From NCBI GenBank assembly GCA_050179685.1, contig JBFXEW010000007.1:93185-157184 (forward strand): 64,000 bases of DNA, given 5' to 3'. Positions 34,745 through 43,900 of the stretch are shown here, piece after piece (the stretch's first letter is position 1; each line of letters starts with the position of its first letter). The position numbers and the translations under genes are program-made. The notes below the pieces were generated by a model that ran no database searches, had not been told where the DNA came from, and saw only the letters and a list, made by a program, of their open reading frames with translations. This DNA comes from GWE2-40-63 sp050179685 (lineage in GTDB: Bacteria; Bacteroidota; Bacteroidia; Bacteroidales; SZUA-534).

Positions 34745-35644
34745 ATGATTTTTGCATCTATTGATATTGGCTCCAATGCCGGAAGGCTACTGGTAGCTAC
34801 AGTTCATGAATTTAACAAGAAGCCGATAAGCGAAAAAATTACCCTGGTACGCGTTCCTTTACGTCTGGGTATCGATGTGTTTGAAAAAGGCTATATTACT
34901 CCGGAGCGACAGGATTTGTTAATCCGCACTTTTGAGGCTTACCATCAGTTGTTGAATGTTTACAAGCCCATCGATTTTTATGCCGTAGCCACCAGCGCCA
35001 TGCGCGAGGCTTCGAACCGGGTTGAAGTGATGAACCGGATAAAAAATGAAACCGGCTTTACATTGCATCTGATTGAAGGACGAAGAGAAGCTGAGATAAT
35101 CAGCAATTCGGGCAATACCAACCTGATAAAAGAACATCCACATTCTTTATTTATCGATGTGGGAGGAGGAAGCACCGAACTCTCGTGGTATGCAAACGAT
35201 GAATTAATCAGCACCAAATCGTTCGATGTGGGAACTATTCGTCTGCTTTTCGACAAAGTGGAACGCTCAGAATGGGAATCGTTAAAACATTGGTTAACAG
35301 ACATAAAACTGGAACAACAGCCGTTTAACTGTATCTGTTCCGGGGGAAATATCAACAAACTAACCAAACTGTTTGGAAACCGCAATAAGAACACGCTTTC
35401 GTACTCGCAACTGACTGAAGGGCATGAATTGCTCGAAGGATATTCGGTTGAAGACCGCGTGGAAAAGATGGGCCTGCGGATTGACCGTGCCGATGTAATA
35501 GTGCCTGCGGCCATTATTTTCAAAAAAATTATGAGCTGGGGTAAAATTCAGGAATTGCAGGCTCCAAAGATTGGATTGGCCGACGGAGTTATTGTTGAAC
35601 TTTATAAGCGACACAAAGGACTGCCGTCAATTTTAAGCGAATAG
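34745..35644 (+). CDS. ppx: Exopolyphosphatase / Ppx-GppA family phosphatase
   Basis: Cleaves terminal phosphate from polyphosphate (or converts pppGpp to ppGpp). The 299-residue protein is the short form with the ASKHA domain only: FASIDIGSNAGRLLVATV, FYAVATSAMREASNR, EGRREAEIISNSG, LFIDVGGGSTELSW, CSGGNINKL. The C-terminal HD domain of E. coli Ppx is absent, as is usual for this phylum. Directly after ppk1, so synthesis and breakdown of polyP are encoded together. Confidence 0.92.
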   Translation: MIFASIDIGSNAGRLLVATVHEFNKKPISEKITLVRVPLRLGIDVFEKGYITPERQDLLIRTFEAYHQLLNVYKPIDFYAVATSAMREASNRVEVMNRIKNETGFTLHLIEGRREAEIISNSGNTNLIKEHPHSLFIDVGGGSTELSWYANDELISTKSFDVGTIRLLFDKVERSEWESLKHWLTDIKLEQQPFNCICSGGNINKLTKLFGNRNKNTLSYSQLTEGHELLEGYSVEDRVEKMGLRIDRADVIVPAAIIFKKIMSWGKIQELQAPKIGLADGVIVELYKRHKGLPSILSE

Positions 35645-35659
35645 CATTTTATTTATATC

Positions 35660-35699
35660 AAAAAAGCTGCGTACCTCTCCGGGTGCACAGCTTTTTTTG
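35660..35699 (+). terminator. Terminator after ppx
   Basis: AAAAAGCTG and CAGCTTTTTTT flank an 18-base loop; T-run on the plus strand and A-run before it, so it can also serve the convergent gene. Confidence 0.8.
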
Positions 35700-35720
35700 T
35701 TTTACATTCGTTGCAGGGTT

Positions 35721-36224
35721 TTATTCACTTTGCTGATTTGTACCCTGATCTGGTTTTTTGGATGGCCTCCGTTTGTTGTAATACCTTCTTTTTTGAGGTT
35801 TCTTTTTTGGCTGACCATTTTCGTCTGTTTCACCTTCTGTTGTTGCCTCAACGGGCTTTTTGTGGGGTGCATTTTCGGGACGATTGGGGCGCTGCTCATT
35901 GCGCTGTTCCTGTTTTTGTTGCGGTTTGGTTTTGGTAAGTTCACGCTTCACGTTTTTAAGCTCGCGCGATAGGTTTCCCTTTAAGCCATTCATGGTTAAC
36001 ACCATGTCATCTTTATAATTCATCAAAGCCACATCCTGTACTTTCTTTACTTTAAGAATCCAGAAAATGGTAATTACAGCAATAATTAACGCAAGTAGCG
36101 CAATGGCCAGTGTAATGTAAACCAGCATGTTTATCTGGTTATTTACTTCGGCACTCAAAGGGCGGGCTAAAGCTGGTACTGCCATTAACATCAAGCTAAC
36201 CAGCACATATGTTATTCTTTTCAT
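35721..36224 (-). CDS. Small membrane protein with basic disordered tail
   Basis: Unnamed protein of 167 residues. A signal peptide or first helix (MKRITYVLVSLMLMAVPALA) precedes a second hydrophobic helix (about 31-58, NMLVYITLAIALLALIIAVITIFWIL). The cytoplasmic part begins KVKKVQDVALMNYKDDMVLTMNG and ends in a low-complexity region rich in K, Q, R, N and P (about 95-167). Such proteins are common in Bacteroidota and have no known role. The opposite strand is also open here because of base composition; the minus-strand reading has the signal peptide and membrane helix. Confidence 0.7.
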   Translation of the reverse strand: MKRITYVLVSLMLMAVPALARPLSAEVNNQINMLVYITLAIALLALIIAVITIFWILKVKKVQDVALMNYKDDMVLTMNGLKGNLSRELKNVKRELTKTKPQQKQEQRNEQRPNRPENAPHKKPVEATTEGETDENGQPKKKPQKRRYYNKRRPSKKPDQGTNQQSE

Positions 36225-36361
36225 TTGTTATAATATTTTTATTGCAGATGGAACCCACACATTCGGCTAACGCATCACAGATTTAAATGATTGGCGCTAA
36301 GCATCTGCTGTTAATCCTAATCTTGTTTACTTGTGGGAGTAAGATGCATGAATTAAAAATG

Positions 36362-37732
36362 TTAAATAAATTGTAAATAAAAAAAGCGGGTAATTAAAAA
36401 ATAAATAAATAAACCAATCACATCGTTAATTGTGGTGATAAAAGGTCCGGTAGCCACAGCCGGATCAATTTTAAAACGATGCAGGGTTAAAGGAACAAAG
36501 GTACCAAAGAGCGCGGCAAACACAATTACTGTAATTAAAGCCAGACTGACTGAAATAGTAAGTGCCATGGATTGGTGCACCAGCATATTGTAGGCAAAGA
36601 GCAGGGTTGCCAGAATAATACCGTTTAACAAAGCTATGGAGATTTCTTTCAACAGTTTGCGCGATGTTGATTCAAGTCCAAGCGATTTATTAGCCAGCCC
36701 TTGCACAATAATCGATGAGGATTGAATGCCCACATTTCCGCCCATAGCAGTTATTAGCGTAATAAAGAAAGCAACTTCAGGGAAAAGTTTAATTTCTTCT
36801 TCGAAACCTCCAATAACCAGAGCACCAAAAACTCCCCCAACAAGCCCTATAAACAACCAGGGAATACGAGCTTTGGTCAATTGAAAAATACTGTCCGAAG
36901 CTTCCACATCACCACTGATACCCGAAATCATCTGGTAATCTTTTTCAGCTTCTTCCTTAATTACATCCACCACGTCGTCGATGGTAATTCTACCTTTAAG
37001 TCGGCCAATACTATCGACTACCGGCATGGCAACCAGGTCGTATTTTTCCATAATACTGGCAACTTCTTCCGAATCGGTGTCTGTTTTTACTGAAATAACA
37101 CTGGTATCGTAAATGTCTTTTACCTGTGTTTTAACATTAGCAAGCAGAATCTTTTTTAGTGGAAGGGTTCCTTTAAGAACGCCCGAAGCATCTACCACAT
37201 AAACAAAGAAAATTTCATCTACTTCTTCGGCTTGTTTTCTTATTTCGTCGAGACAGGTGCTTACGGTCCAATCGTCTTGAACAGCAATAAGCTCCGTGGC
37301 CATTAAACCCCCGGCTGTATCTTCGTCGTAGCTCAGCAGATCAACAATATCGCCAGCCTGTTCCACATCGCGAATGTGGGCCAAAACCTCATCCTGTTTA
37401 GCTTCGGGTAATTCGGCAATAACGTCGGCAGCATCATCCGAATCCATATTGTCGATAAAAACCGAAGCAATCTCAGCACTGGTTAAAAAACTCAAAAAGC
37501 GCTCCCTGACATCTTCTTCAAGTTCAATAAGCAGATCGGCTCCCTTGTCGGGATCGAGGTGGAGGTATACAAAACGGGCTTCTTCAATATCGAGCTCATC
37601 AAAAATCTCGGCAATGTCGGCAGGGTGCAACTCATTGGTAAGCTGCTTTACCAACATTTCATCCTGGTTTTGAATGCCGGTTTTTAAGTTGTCAAGATAT
37701 TCTCTGGTTAATTCGAATCGGTTTGTGGCCAT
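36362..37732 (-). CDS. mgtE: Magnesium transporter MgtE
   Basis: Mg2+ channel/transporter of the inner membrane. The 456-residue protein begins with the MgtE N domain (HPADIAEIFDELDIEEARFVYLHLDPDKGADLLIELEEDVRE), has two CBS domains (about 135-255) and five hydrophobic helices in the C-terminal part with the pore signature-like ITAMGGNVGIQSSSIIVQGLA. The ATG at 37732 is preferred over the GTG at 37738, which overlaps the stop of rsmA. Translationally coupled to rsmA in either case. Confidence 0.95.
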   Translation of the reverse strand: MATNRFELTREYLDNLKTGIQNQDEMLVKQLTNELHPADIAEIFDELDIEEARFVYLHLDPDKGADLLIELEEDVRERFLSFLTSAEIASVFIDNMDSDDAADVIAELPEAKQDEVLAHIRDVEQAGDIVDLLSYDEDTAGGLMATELIAVQDDWTVSTCLDEIRKQAEEVDEIFFVYVVDASGVLKGTLPLKKILLANVKTQVKDIYDTSVISVKTDTDSEEVASIMEKYDLVAMPVVDSIGRLKGRITIDDVVDVIKEEAEKDYQMISGISGDVEASDSIFQLTKARIPWLFIGLVGGVFGALVIGGFEEEIKLFPEVAFFITLITAMGGNVGIQSSSIIVQGLANKSLGLESTSRKLLKEISIALLNGIILATLLFAYNMLVHQSMALTISVSLALITVIVFAALFGTFVPLTLHRFKIDPAVATGPFITTINDVIGLFIYFLITRFFYLQFI

Positions 37733-37737
37733 GTACA

Positions 37738-38523
37738 CTAAATTTTTTCCTCTAACAGTTTTTCTACCTTTAAGGTAAGTTCAATAAATTCCTGAACACT
37801 AAGCTGCTCCGGACGTTTTCGGAATATCTCATCTTCGGGCTTCAAATTTAGTAAAATACTTTTTAAACTGTTCGATAAAGTTTTACGACGTTGGTTGAAA
37901 CCGGTTTTAACTATCCTGAAAAAAAGTGCCTCGTTGCAAGGCAAATGGCTTGTGCTGTTTCGGGTAATCCGGATAACCCCCGATTTTACTTTGGGTGGCG
38001 GGTCGAAAACATTTTCGTGTACGGTAAATAAATACTCAATAGTATAAAAAGCTTGCAGCAAAACACTTAAAATGCCGTAGGTTTTGTTTCCATGTTTCGA
38101 CGCCACCCGCTCGGCAACTTCTTTTTGAAACATGCCCACCATTTCAGGCACCTTGTCGCGGTGCTCAATAATTTTAAAAAGTATCTGGCTCGAAATATTG
38201 TATGGGAAATTTCCGATAATGGCAAAAGGCTTGTCAAACAAGTTGGCCAAATTCATTTTTAAAAAATCGCCGGTTAAAATTCTACCATCCAGCTGAGGAA
38301 AATGCTTTTGCAGGTAAACTACCGATTCCGTGTCAATCTCAACCACCGAAGTTTCGAAACGCTGATCCTGCAACAGAAACTGAGTCAACACGCCCATACC
38401 CGGGCCAATCTCGAGTACCGTGTTGGGCACATTTGAAGTAAAACTTTCAGCAATTTTTTTAGCAATCTGCTGATCTTTTAAAAAGTGTTGCCCCAAATGT
38501 TTCTTCGCACGGACGTTATTCAT
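37738..38523 (-). CDS. rsmA: 16S rRNA (adenine1518/1519-N6)-dimethyltransferase
   Basis: Methylates the two adjacent adenosines in helix 45 of 16S rRNA during 30S maturation. The 261-residue protein shows KKHLGQHFLKDQQIA, SAM motif LEIGPGMGVLTQFLL and the catalytic NFPYNISSQILF (in place of NLPYNIS). Upstream of mgtE in a tight pair. Confidence 0.97.
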   Translation of the reverse strand: MNNVRAKKHLGQHFLKDQQIAKKIAESFTSNVPNTVLEIGPGMGVLTQFLLQDQRFETSVVEIDTESVVYLQKHFPQLDGRILTGDFLKMNLANLFDKPFAIIGNFPYNISSQILFKIIEHRDKVPEMVGMFQKEVAERVASKHGNKTYGILSVLLQAFYTIEYLFTVHENVFDPPPKVKSGVIRITRNSTSHLPCNEALFFRIVKTGFNQRRKTLSNSLKSILLNLKPEDEIFRKRPEQLSVQEFIELTLKVEKLLEEKI

Positions 38524-38681
38524 ATACCGGATAATTTTAGGCTTGCAAGTTACATTTTTGGAGGAATAATCCAGCCAAATGCATCAGTTTTAAATATAGC
38601 CAATGCATGATGCATTAAAAATTCCACTTTCGATTCACCTAAAATAGTAACTTTACCCGCTTACTATGGTGGTTTTATAAT

Positions 38682-39632
38682 ATGTCTAAAAATATCCTCA
38701 TCGTTTTAAAATGGCTGGCTATAATACTCAGTTGTGCTTACATTGCCTATAAACTTTGGAAGGATTACCAGGCTGGGTGGTTATCGTTTAATTCCGATTC
38801 CTTTACCTATAATCAATGGATTCTTTTTTTAGCCTCACTGACATTGGTTTTTGTAAACTGGGGACTCGAATCGGTAAAATGGAAACTTCTGATGAACTCC
38901 ATTGCTCCCATAAGTTGGAATAAAGCTATCGGTAGTGTATTGGCCGGAGTTTCGGTTTCAATTTTCACTCCAAACAGGGTGGGAGAATTTGGCGGACGGA
39001 TATTTTTTCTGGAGAAAGAAACCCGGGTGCAAGGGGTTGGTGCCACTTTGGTTGGCAATCTGGCACAACTGTTAACCACACTGATTATTGGGTTCATCGG
39101 CTTAATTCCCTTTTGGAGTTTACTGGATACCACAAGTTCATTTCCACTTTCAGGAACCACGCTTTTTTTTATTTCGCTTGTAGTAATTGTCCTGGGTTTA
39201 ATCGTCTATTTTAGCGTGCATCGGCTAGAGCCTTTGTTCATCAAGCTAAAGTGGACTCAGCAAAAGATGCATTATTTTAAGTTCTTAGCTGCTTATAAAA
39301 AGCAATTGTTACTGACTGTGTTCGGGTTAAGTGCTTTGCGCTACCTGGTTTTTTCAATTCAGTTTTTTTTATTGTTAAAACTCAATGGAATTAACCTGAC
39401 ACCAACTGTTACTGCTCTTGCAATAAGCCAGATTTATTTAATTTTAACTTTGGTTCCAACCTTTGCTTTAAGCGAAGTTGGTGTGCGTAGTTCAGTAGCG
39501 GTGCTGGTTTTGGGAGTTTTTACTCCGCTTTCGGGAGCTGTAATAGTAGCTTCGGTAAGTTTGTGGATTATTAATCTTGCTTTTCCGGCTTTAATGGGAA
39601 CGCTATTTTTAACAAAACAAAGAATAAGCTAA
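38682..39632 (+). CDS. Lysylphosphatidylglycerol synthase-like TM protein (UPF0104)
   Basis: Polytopic inner-membrane protein of 316 residues, hydrophobic helices throughout, with the family pattern SVLAGVSVSIFTPNRVGEFGGRIFFLEKETRVQG and TALAISQIYLILTLVPTFALSEVGVRSSVAVLVLG. This is the flippase-like domain found alone or at the N-terminus of MprF. No synthase domain is attached. It starts a three-gene run with the DUF456 and flavodoxin genes (4- and 12-base gaps). The lipid substrate is unknown. Confidence 0.85.
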   Translation: MSKNILIVLKWLAIILSCAYIAYKLWKDYQAGWLSFNSDSFTYNQWILFLASLTLVFVNWGLESVKWKLLMNSIAPISWNKAIGSVLAGVSVSIFTPNRVGEFGGRIFFLEKETRVQGVGATLVGNLAQLLTTLIIGFIGLIPFWSLLDTTSSFPLSGTTLFFISLVVIVLGLIVYFSVHRLEPLFIKLKWTQQKMHYFKFLAAYKKQLLLTVFGLSALRYLVFSIQFFLLLKLNGINLTPTVTALAISQIYLILTLVPTFALSEVGVRSSVAVLVLGVFTPLSGAVIVASVSLWIINLAFPALMGTLFLTKQRIS

Positions 39633-39636
39633 ACGT

Positions 39637-40116
39637 ATGATTGATATTATTTTACTTGCTGTTGGCATATCGTTGATTCTGGTTGGGCTCATTGGTTGTA
39701 TTGTACCCGTTTTGCCTGGCCCTCCTTTAAGTTTTTTAGGCATGTTGGCTTTGCACTATACCCATTGGGGCGGATTCGATCCCGATTTATTATGGACCAT
39801 GGGGTCGTTGGCTGTAATTGTTACCGTGTTGGATTATATTGTGCCCATTTGGGGTACTAAAAAATTTGGTGGCAGTAAGTCCGGAATCTGGGGAGCATCG
39901 ATTGGATTGTTGATAGGACTTTTTTTAGGTCCGCTGGGAATAATTTTTGGCCCTTTTGTTGGCGCTTTGGTAGGTGAGCTAACTCAGCATAACGATTCCG
40001 GAAAAGCGTTTGTAGCTGCATTGGGTTCACTGGTGGGTTTGCTCATGGGAATTGGTCTTAAGTTAATTGCCTCAGGATTTATTACCTATTATTTTATAAA
40101 AGAATTGTTTATATAA
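39637..40116 (+). CDS. DUF456 family membrane protein
   Basis: 159-residue protein with four or so hydrophobic glycine-rich helices and the family pattern LVGLIGCIVPVLPGPPLSFLGMLALHYTHWG, GTKKFGGSKSGIWGASIGLLIGLF, GPFVGALVGELTQHNDSGKAFVAALGSLVGLLMG. Function of DUF456 proteins is unknown. Four bases after the flippase-like gene. Confidence 0.88.
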   Translation: MIDIILLAVGISLILVGLIGCIVPVLPGPPLSFLGMLALHYTHWGGFDPDLLWTMGSLAVIVTVLDYIVPIWGTKKFGGSKSGIWGASIGLLIGLFLGPLGIIFGPFVGALVGELTQHNDSGKAFVAALGSLVGLLMGIGLKLIASGFITYYFIKELFI

Positions 40117-40128
40117 AACACAAAAGCT

Positions 40129-40611
40129 GTGAACACCTTAATTCTTTATGCAAGCAAGCACGGTAGCAGCGAGAAAGCTGTTCAAATGCTAAAAGAAAAA
40201 CTCAAGGGACAGACTACCCTATTGAACTTATCAAAAGAAAAAAAGACAACAGACTTAAAACCCTTCGATAATTTGGTTATTGGCGGTTCCATACATGCCG
40301 GACAAATACAATCGGTAGTCAAAAACTTTTGTACGCTGCATCAGACTCAAATTCTTGAAAAACCCTTTGGCTTATTTTTATGTTGTATGGATGCCGAAAA
40401 AGCTTCCCTGCAATTTGAACAGGTTTACCCCGAAATATTACGGAACGCTTCGTTGGCAAACGGTTTGTTTGGCGGTGAATTTTTGCTGGATAGAATGAAT
40501 TTTATGGAGCGGTTTTTAGTAAAAAAGATAGCAAAAGTAACCCAATCGGTTTCACAAATTAACGATGCTGCCATCCATCAATTTGCACAAAAATTTAACA
40601 GCCTGTCTTAA
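40129..40611 (+). CDS. Flavodoxin-domain protein (HemG-like)
   Basis: 160-residue protein with a flavodoxin fold: LILYASKHGSSEKAVQMLKEKL (phosphate-binding loop), LVIGGSIHAGQIQSVVKNFC and LFLCCMDAEKA. The spacing resembles HemG protoporphyrinogen oxidase, but the match is weak and other heme genes are missing, so I give no symbol. It starts with GTG at 40129 (no ATG nearby). Third gene of the run that begins at 38682. Confidence 0.7.
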   Translation: MNTLILYASKHGSSEKAVQMLKEKLKGQTTLLNLSKEKKTTDLKPFDNLVIGGSIHAGQIQSVVKNFCTLHQTQILEKPFGLFLCCMDAEKASLQFEQVYPEILRNASLANGLFGGEFLLDRMNFMERFLVKKIAKVTQSVSQINDAAIHQFAQKFNSLS

Positions 40612-40720
40612 TAACATAGTTTATCTACGAACATTTTGTATTTGCTGGGGTTGTAGTGGTTGCACAAAAAAAATTAGTGTAGAGAAATATTATTAACCAT
40701 CTTTGCAAAAAAATAAGCAT

Positions 40721-41398
40721 ATGCAGATTGGCGGAAAATTGATGGATCCCATTGGCAGACTCATGGGATTGCGGTATAAATCGCATCCCTGGCATGGGAT
40801 AGATTTGGGTAGCGAAGCACCCCGAAAAGTAAATGCCTTTATTGAAATGGTACCAACCGACACCGTTAAATACGAGGTGGATAAATCGAGCGGTTATTTA
40901 CGGATTGACCGGCCTCAAAAGTATTCCAATGTTATTCCGGCGCTTTATGGCTTTTTACCGCAAACCTACTGTGGAAAACTGGTGGGCGATTTTTGTATGG
41001 AAAAATCGGGTCGGCAAAACATTATTGGCGACGGCGACCCACTGGATATCTGTATTTTAACAGAAAAAGCCATCAGTCACGGCGATATTCTGGTAAAAGC
41101 CATTCCAATTGGCGGTTTCCGGATGATTGACGGTAATGAAGCTGACGATAAAATTATTGCCGTTTTAAAAGACGATGCAACCTACGGTCATATTAACGAC
41201 ATGGCCGACCTGCCAACCCTGGTTATCGACCGGCTGAAACATTACTTCTTAACTTACAAAGATATTCCCGGCGAAGAATCGAACACGGAGATACCTAATA
41301 TTTACGGACAAGACGAAGCCCTTGAAGTAATTCAAGCCGCCATGACTGATTATATGGACTGGCTGGACAACATACAGGTGGCTCTTTCAAAGGTTTAA
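40721..41398 (+). CDS. ppa: Inorganic pyrophosphatase (family I)
   Basis: Hydrolyses pyrophosphate released by biosynthesis. The 225-residue protein has the metal-binding signature GDGDPLDICIL (DxDPxD), IPIGGFRMIDGNEADDKIIAVLKDD and the central lysine KYSNVIPALYGFLPQTYCG. The ATG at 40721 is preferred over TTG 40703. It is larger than the E. coli enzyme because of the N- and C-terminal segments, a form common in Bacteroidota. The serine hydrolase gene starts 3 bases after its stop. Confidence 0.95.
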   Translation: MQIGGKLMDPIGRLMGLRYKSHPWHGIDLGSEAPRKVNAFIEMVPTDTVKYEVDKSSGYLRIDRPQKYSNVIPALYGFLPQTYCGKLVGDFCMEKSGRQNIIGDGDPLDICILTEKAISHGDILVKAIPIGGFRMIDGNEADDKIIAVLKDDATYGHINDMADLPTLVIDRLKHYFLTYKDIPGEESNTEIPNIYGQDEALEVIQAAMTDYMDWLDNIQVALSKV

Positions 41399-41401
41399 GA
41401 T

Positions 41402-42616
41402 TTGCTTTTTTTTAAGGACAATAAAACCCTGGTGACCTGGTGGTTGGTTGCATCAGTAATTGCCTTTGCAGCATTTAACAAAAGCAATTGCGATGAAGTA
41501 GTTGCAGAACCTGCTGTAAGCGACACCCTGATATATTTTTCCTATTCAGCAAATCAGCAACAAAAGCTTCAGCATCTGTTTGCCGATTTGCATCACAAAT
41601 ATGGTTTTAATGGGGTAGTGTTGATTGGGCAAAAAGACTCGGTTTTTTATTCGGAAAGTTTTGGTTATAGTAATTACAGGAACAAAGACACCCTTACTGA
41701 AAACACGGCTTTTCAACTGGCATCTGTATCAAAGCAATTTACTGCTGTAGCCATATTGCAGCTCTATCAGCAGAAAAAGTTGAACTTAAGCGATTCCATT
41801 GAGCATTTTTATCCCGATTTTCCTTTAAAAGGAATTACCATTCATCAAATGCTCACACACCGATCGGGTTTGCCAAATTACCATTACTTTTTACAGCATA
41901 TCCCCACTACTTACGACACCTTAATTTCGAATCAGCAGGTAGTACAGGAAATTATAAGTAAAAATATTCCCATTTACTTTTCGCCCAACCGGCGTTATCT
42001 GTATAGCAATACGGGCTATGCCGTTTTAGCCGCCATAGTTGAAAAAGTGAGTGGATTGCGTTTCGACAAATATGTTGAAACAAATATTTTTAAGCCTTTA
42101 AAAATGGATCAATCATTTATTTACAAAGGCATTGAAAATGAAAAACCTACCACAGCAGCAACAGGATACCTGTATTGGTGGCGCGAAGCCGAGGACAATT
42201 ACCTCGACGGAGTTATGGGCGATAAAGGCATTTATACCAGTGCTGCCGATTTATTTAAGTGGGATCAGGGTTTGTATCACAATCAAATAATCCATCGCGA
42301 TACTTTGGAACTGGCTTTTCAGCCCTGGGGTAAACCATTGCATTTTAAATCGAATTACGGTTATGGCTGGCGAATGTTTTACTGGGGTCAGGATTCAGTT
42401 AAAGTGTTGTTTCATGGCGGATGGTGGCACGGTTTTAAAACCTTATTATTGCGTATTCCACAGGATTCTACAACACTTATTGTTTTAAAAAACCGAAGCA
42501 AAGGCGCCAATATAAGCACGCGGCGCTTACTTCATATTTTATATCCCGACTCCCTGCCCCCTTCTGACAGTCTGGAAATACATGTTATTGAGGAAACGCA
42601 GGAAAACGAAGAATAA
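41402..42616 (+). CDS. Class C beta-lactamase-like serine hydrolase
   Basis: Envelope hydrolase of 404 residues. The N-terminus carries a hydrophobic anchor (TWWLVASVIAFAAF). The three penicillin-recognition motifs are visible: SxxK in LASVSKQFTAVAIL, YxN in RYLYSNTGYAVL and the HxG-type triad FHGGWWHGF. The family covers beta-lactamases, D-alanyl-D-alanine carboxypeptidases and esterases; the substrate cannot be set. The start is uncertain: no ATG exists near the N-terminus, so TTG 41402 or GTG 41432 must be used. Coupled to ppa. Confidence 0.82.
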   Translation: MLFFKDNKTLVTWWLVASVIAFAAFNKSNCDEVVAEPAVSDTLIYFSYSANQQQKLQHLFADLHHKYGFNGVVLIGQKDSVFYSESFGYSNYRNKDTLTENTAFQLASVSKQFTAVAILQLYQQKKLNLSDSIEHFYPDFPLKGITIHQMLTHRSGLPNYHYFLQHIPTTYDTLISNQQVVQEIISKNIPIYFSPNRRYLYSNTGYAVLAAIVEKVSGLRFDKYVETNIFKPLKMDQSFIYKGIENEKPTTAATGYLYWWREAEDNYLDGVMGDKGIYTSAADLFKWDQGLYHNQIIHRDTLELAFQPWGKPLHFKSNYGYGWRMFYWGQDSVKVLFHGGWWHGFKTLLLRIPQDSTTLIVLKNRSKGANISTRRLLHILYPDSLPPSDSLEIHVIEETQENEE

Positions 42617-42619
42617 AAC

Positions 42620-42650
42620 AAAAAAGGGACTACCAAACCGGCAGTCCCCA
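42620..42650. terminator. Terminator between serine hydrolase gene and dps
   Basis: GGGACTACC and GGCAGTCCC pair with one mismatch around AAACC, preceded by AAAAAA, between convergent genes. Confidence 0.75.
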
Positions 42651-42673
42651 ATATCTTGCGTTTTAAACGGAAC

Positions 42674-43138
42674 TTAACTTAGCGATGCCGTATACATCCA
42701 AACCAGTTTTTCCTGTTCACGAATATAATCGCTCATTAAAGCATTCGTTCCCTCATCGTCAGCTTCGCCTGCCAACTCAAGAATGGCCCGTTGTTTTACC
42801 AAAAGAATCTTAAAAGAATCCAAAACCGATTTAACCGTTTCGTTGGCTCCGGTAAGGTTTGGTGTTTCTTTAATTTCTGAGTTTTTTAAATACTCCGAAA
42901 AGTTATGTGTTGGAGTTCCTCCCAGCGTTAAAATACGCTCTGCAATTTCATCCACTTTTAATACCAGGTCGTTATACAATTCTTCAAATTTCATGTGAAG
43001 CTCAAAAAACTTCTCACCCTTAATATTCCAATGGAACCCACGGGTATTCATGTAAAAAACCTGATAATTAGCCAATAAGTCGTTTAACTGTAACGCCAGT
43101 TCGTTGCTTTTTTCTGTATTTAATCCTATTCTGTTCAT
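42674..43138 (-). CDS. dps: Dps family ferritin-like protein
   Basis: Forms a 12-subunit shell that oxidises and stores iron and protects DNA from hydrogen peroxide. The 154-residue protein has the ferroxidase motif NTRGFHWNIKGEKFFELHMKFEELYNDLVLKVDEIAERILTLGG (interface histidine, Asp and Glu). A complete promoter lies upstream, with a leader of about 40 bases. Not linked to the neighbouring genes. Confidence 0.95.
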   Translation of the reverse strand: MNRIGLNTEKSNELALQLNDLLANYQVFYMNTRGFHWNIKGEKFFELHMKFEELYNDLVLKVDEIAERILTLGGTPTHNFSEYLKNSEIKETPNLTGANETVKSVLDSFKILLVKQRAILELAGEADDEGTNALMSDYIREQEKLVWMYTASLS

Positions 43139-43182
43139 AATATTATATTTTAATGTTTAAACTTTTGTTGATTTTCGATGAA

Positions 43183-43214
43183 CAAATATACGAACAAAGG
43201 AAAGGCGCGTCAAA
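43183..43214 (-). promoter_or_regulatory. Promoter of dps
   Basis: On the minus strand TTTG (plus 43211-43214), 20 bases, TATATTTG (plus 43183-43190): exact match at both elements. Confidence 0.75.
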
Positions 43215-43372
43215 TCGATTTGTGTTATGCAGCTATAGTTAAAACCTATACTTTCAAGGAAAAAATATAAACAAATTGATGGTGGAAATGTGTAACGTTT
43301 CACTTATTTTGTCGTTGTTTAACTGTAGTATATCGTTTATAAGTATTAAATTTATAATTTAAACAGAAAATC

Positions 43373-43900
43373 ATGGAAAATAAAACGTATCGACAAAATA
43401 ATGGACAAGGTTTTGCCATTGCAGGACTGATAATTGGAATTTTTTCTTTGCTGTTTGCTATCATACCTTGTGTAGGAGCTATCGGAATATTTATGGGTAG
43501 TCTGGCTGTTGTTTTTGGTTCGCTGGCAGTTTCAAAAGCAAATGCTCAAAATGAACCCAAAGGTATGGGTATTGCCGGAATCGCACTTGGTGGTGCTGCA
43601 ATTTTTATTGCCATTTTAATGATGGTTTTACTGTTTAACTCAAAAAACATTTTTAAAGATACCTTTAAAGATAAATTTGAATGGGTTAAAGAATTTGAAG
43701 ATTTGGATGAAAATTTTGAGGAAATTCATTCGCTTGACGAACTCGAAAGAGCCCTTGACGATTTAGAAGGGGTTGTAGATAGTATTGAAATAGAAGTTGA
43801 CAGCGCTTCAAATGCAATTAAGAAAGAAGTAAAAGCTGCACTCGACGAGGCAAAAATTGAAATTAAAAATGCCAAAAAGCACAAAGTGGAATTGGAATAG
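43373..43900 (+). CDS. DUF4190-type membrane protein with acidic coiled-coil tail
   Basis: 175-residue protein. Two hydrophobic helices (about 13-48 and 62-85: GFAIAGLIIGIFSLLFAIIPCVGAIGIFMGSLAVVFGSLAVSKA, GMGIAGIALGGAAIFIAILMMVLL) are the DUF4190 pattern. The remaining 90 residues are strongly charged (EDLDENFEEIHSLDELERALDDLEGVVDSIEIEV...) and probably coiled-coil. Its 3' end overlaps the next gene by 32 bases. Function unknown. Confidence 0.8.
   Translation: MENKTYRQNNGQGFAIAGLIIGIFSLLFAIIPCVGAIGIFMGSLAVVFGSLAVSKANAQNEPKGMGIAGIALGGAAIFIAILMMVLLFNSKNIFKDTFKDKFEWVKEFEDLDENFEEIHSLDELERALDDLEGVVDSIEIEVDSASNAIKKEVKAALDEAKIEIKNAKKHKVELE

Noticed and set aside
34978..35523. 181-codon open frame on the minus strand
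   Set aside because: Antisense to ppx, serine-rich shadow composition, no start signal.
35697..35972. Hydrophobic plus-strand frames that look like a membrane protein (91 codons)
   Set aside because: They mirror the basic low-complexity tail of the minus-strand gene; Lys/Gln codons read as Phe/Leu/Cys on the other strand. No ribosome start or promoter.
36225..36361. Possible pseudoknot (GCAGATG/CATCTGC interleaved with CCCACA/TGTGGG) between mgtE and the small membrane protein gene
   Set aside because: Arms are only 6-7 bases with long spacers; chance matches of this size are expected, and the pairs are not supported by covariation.
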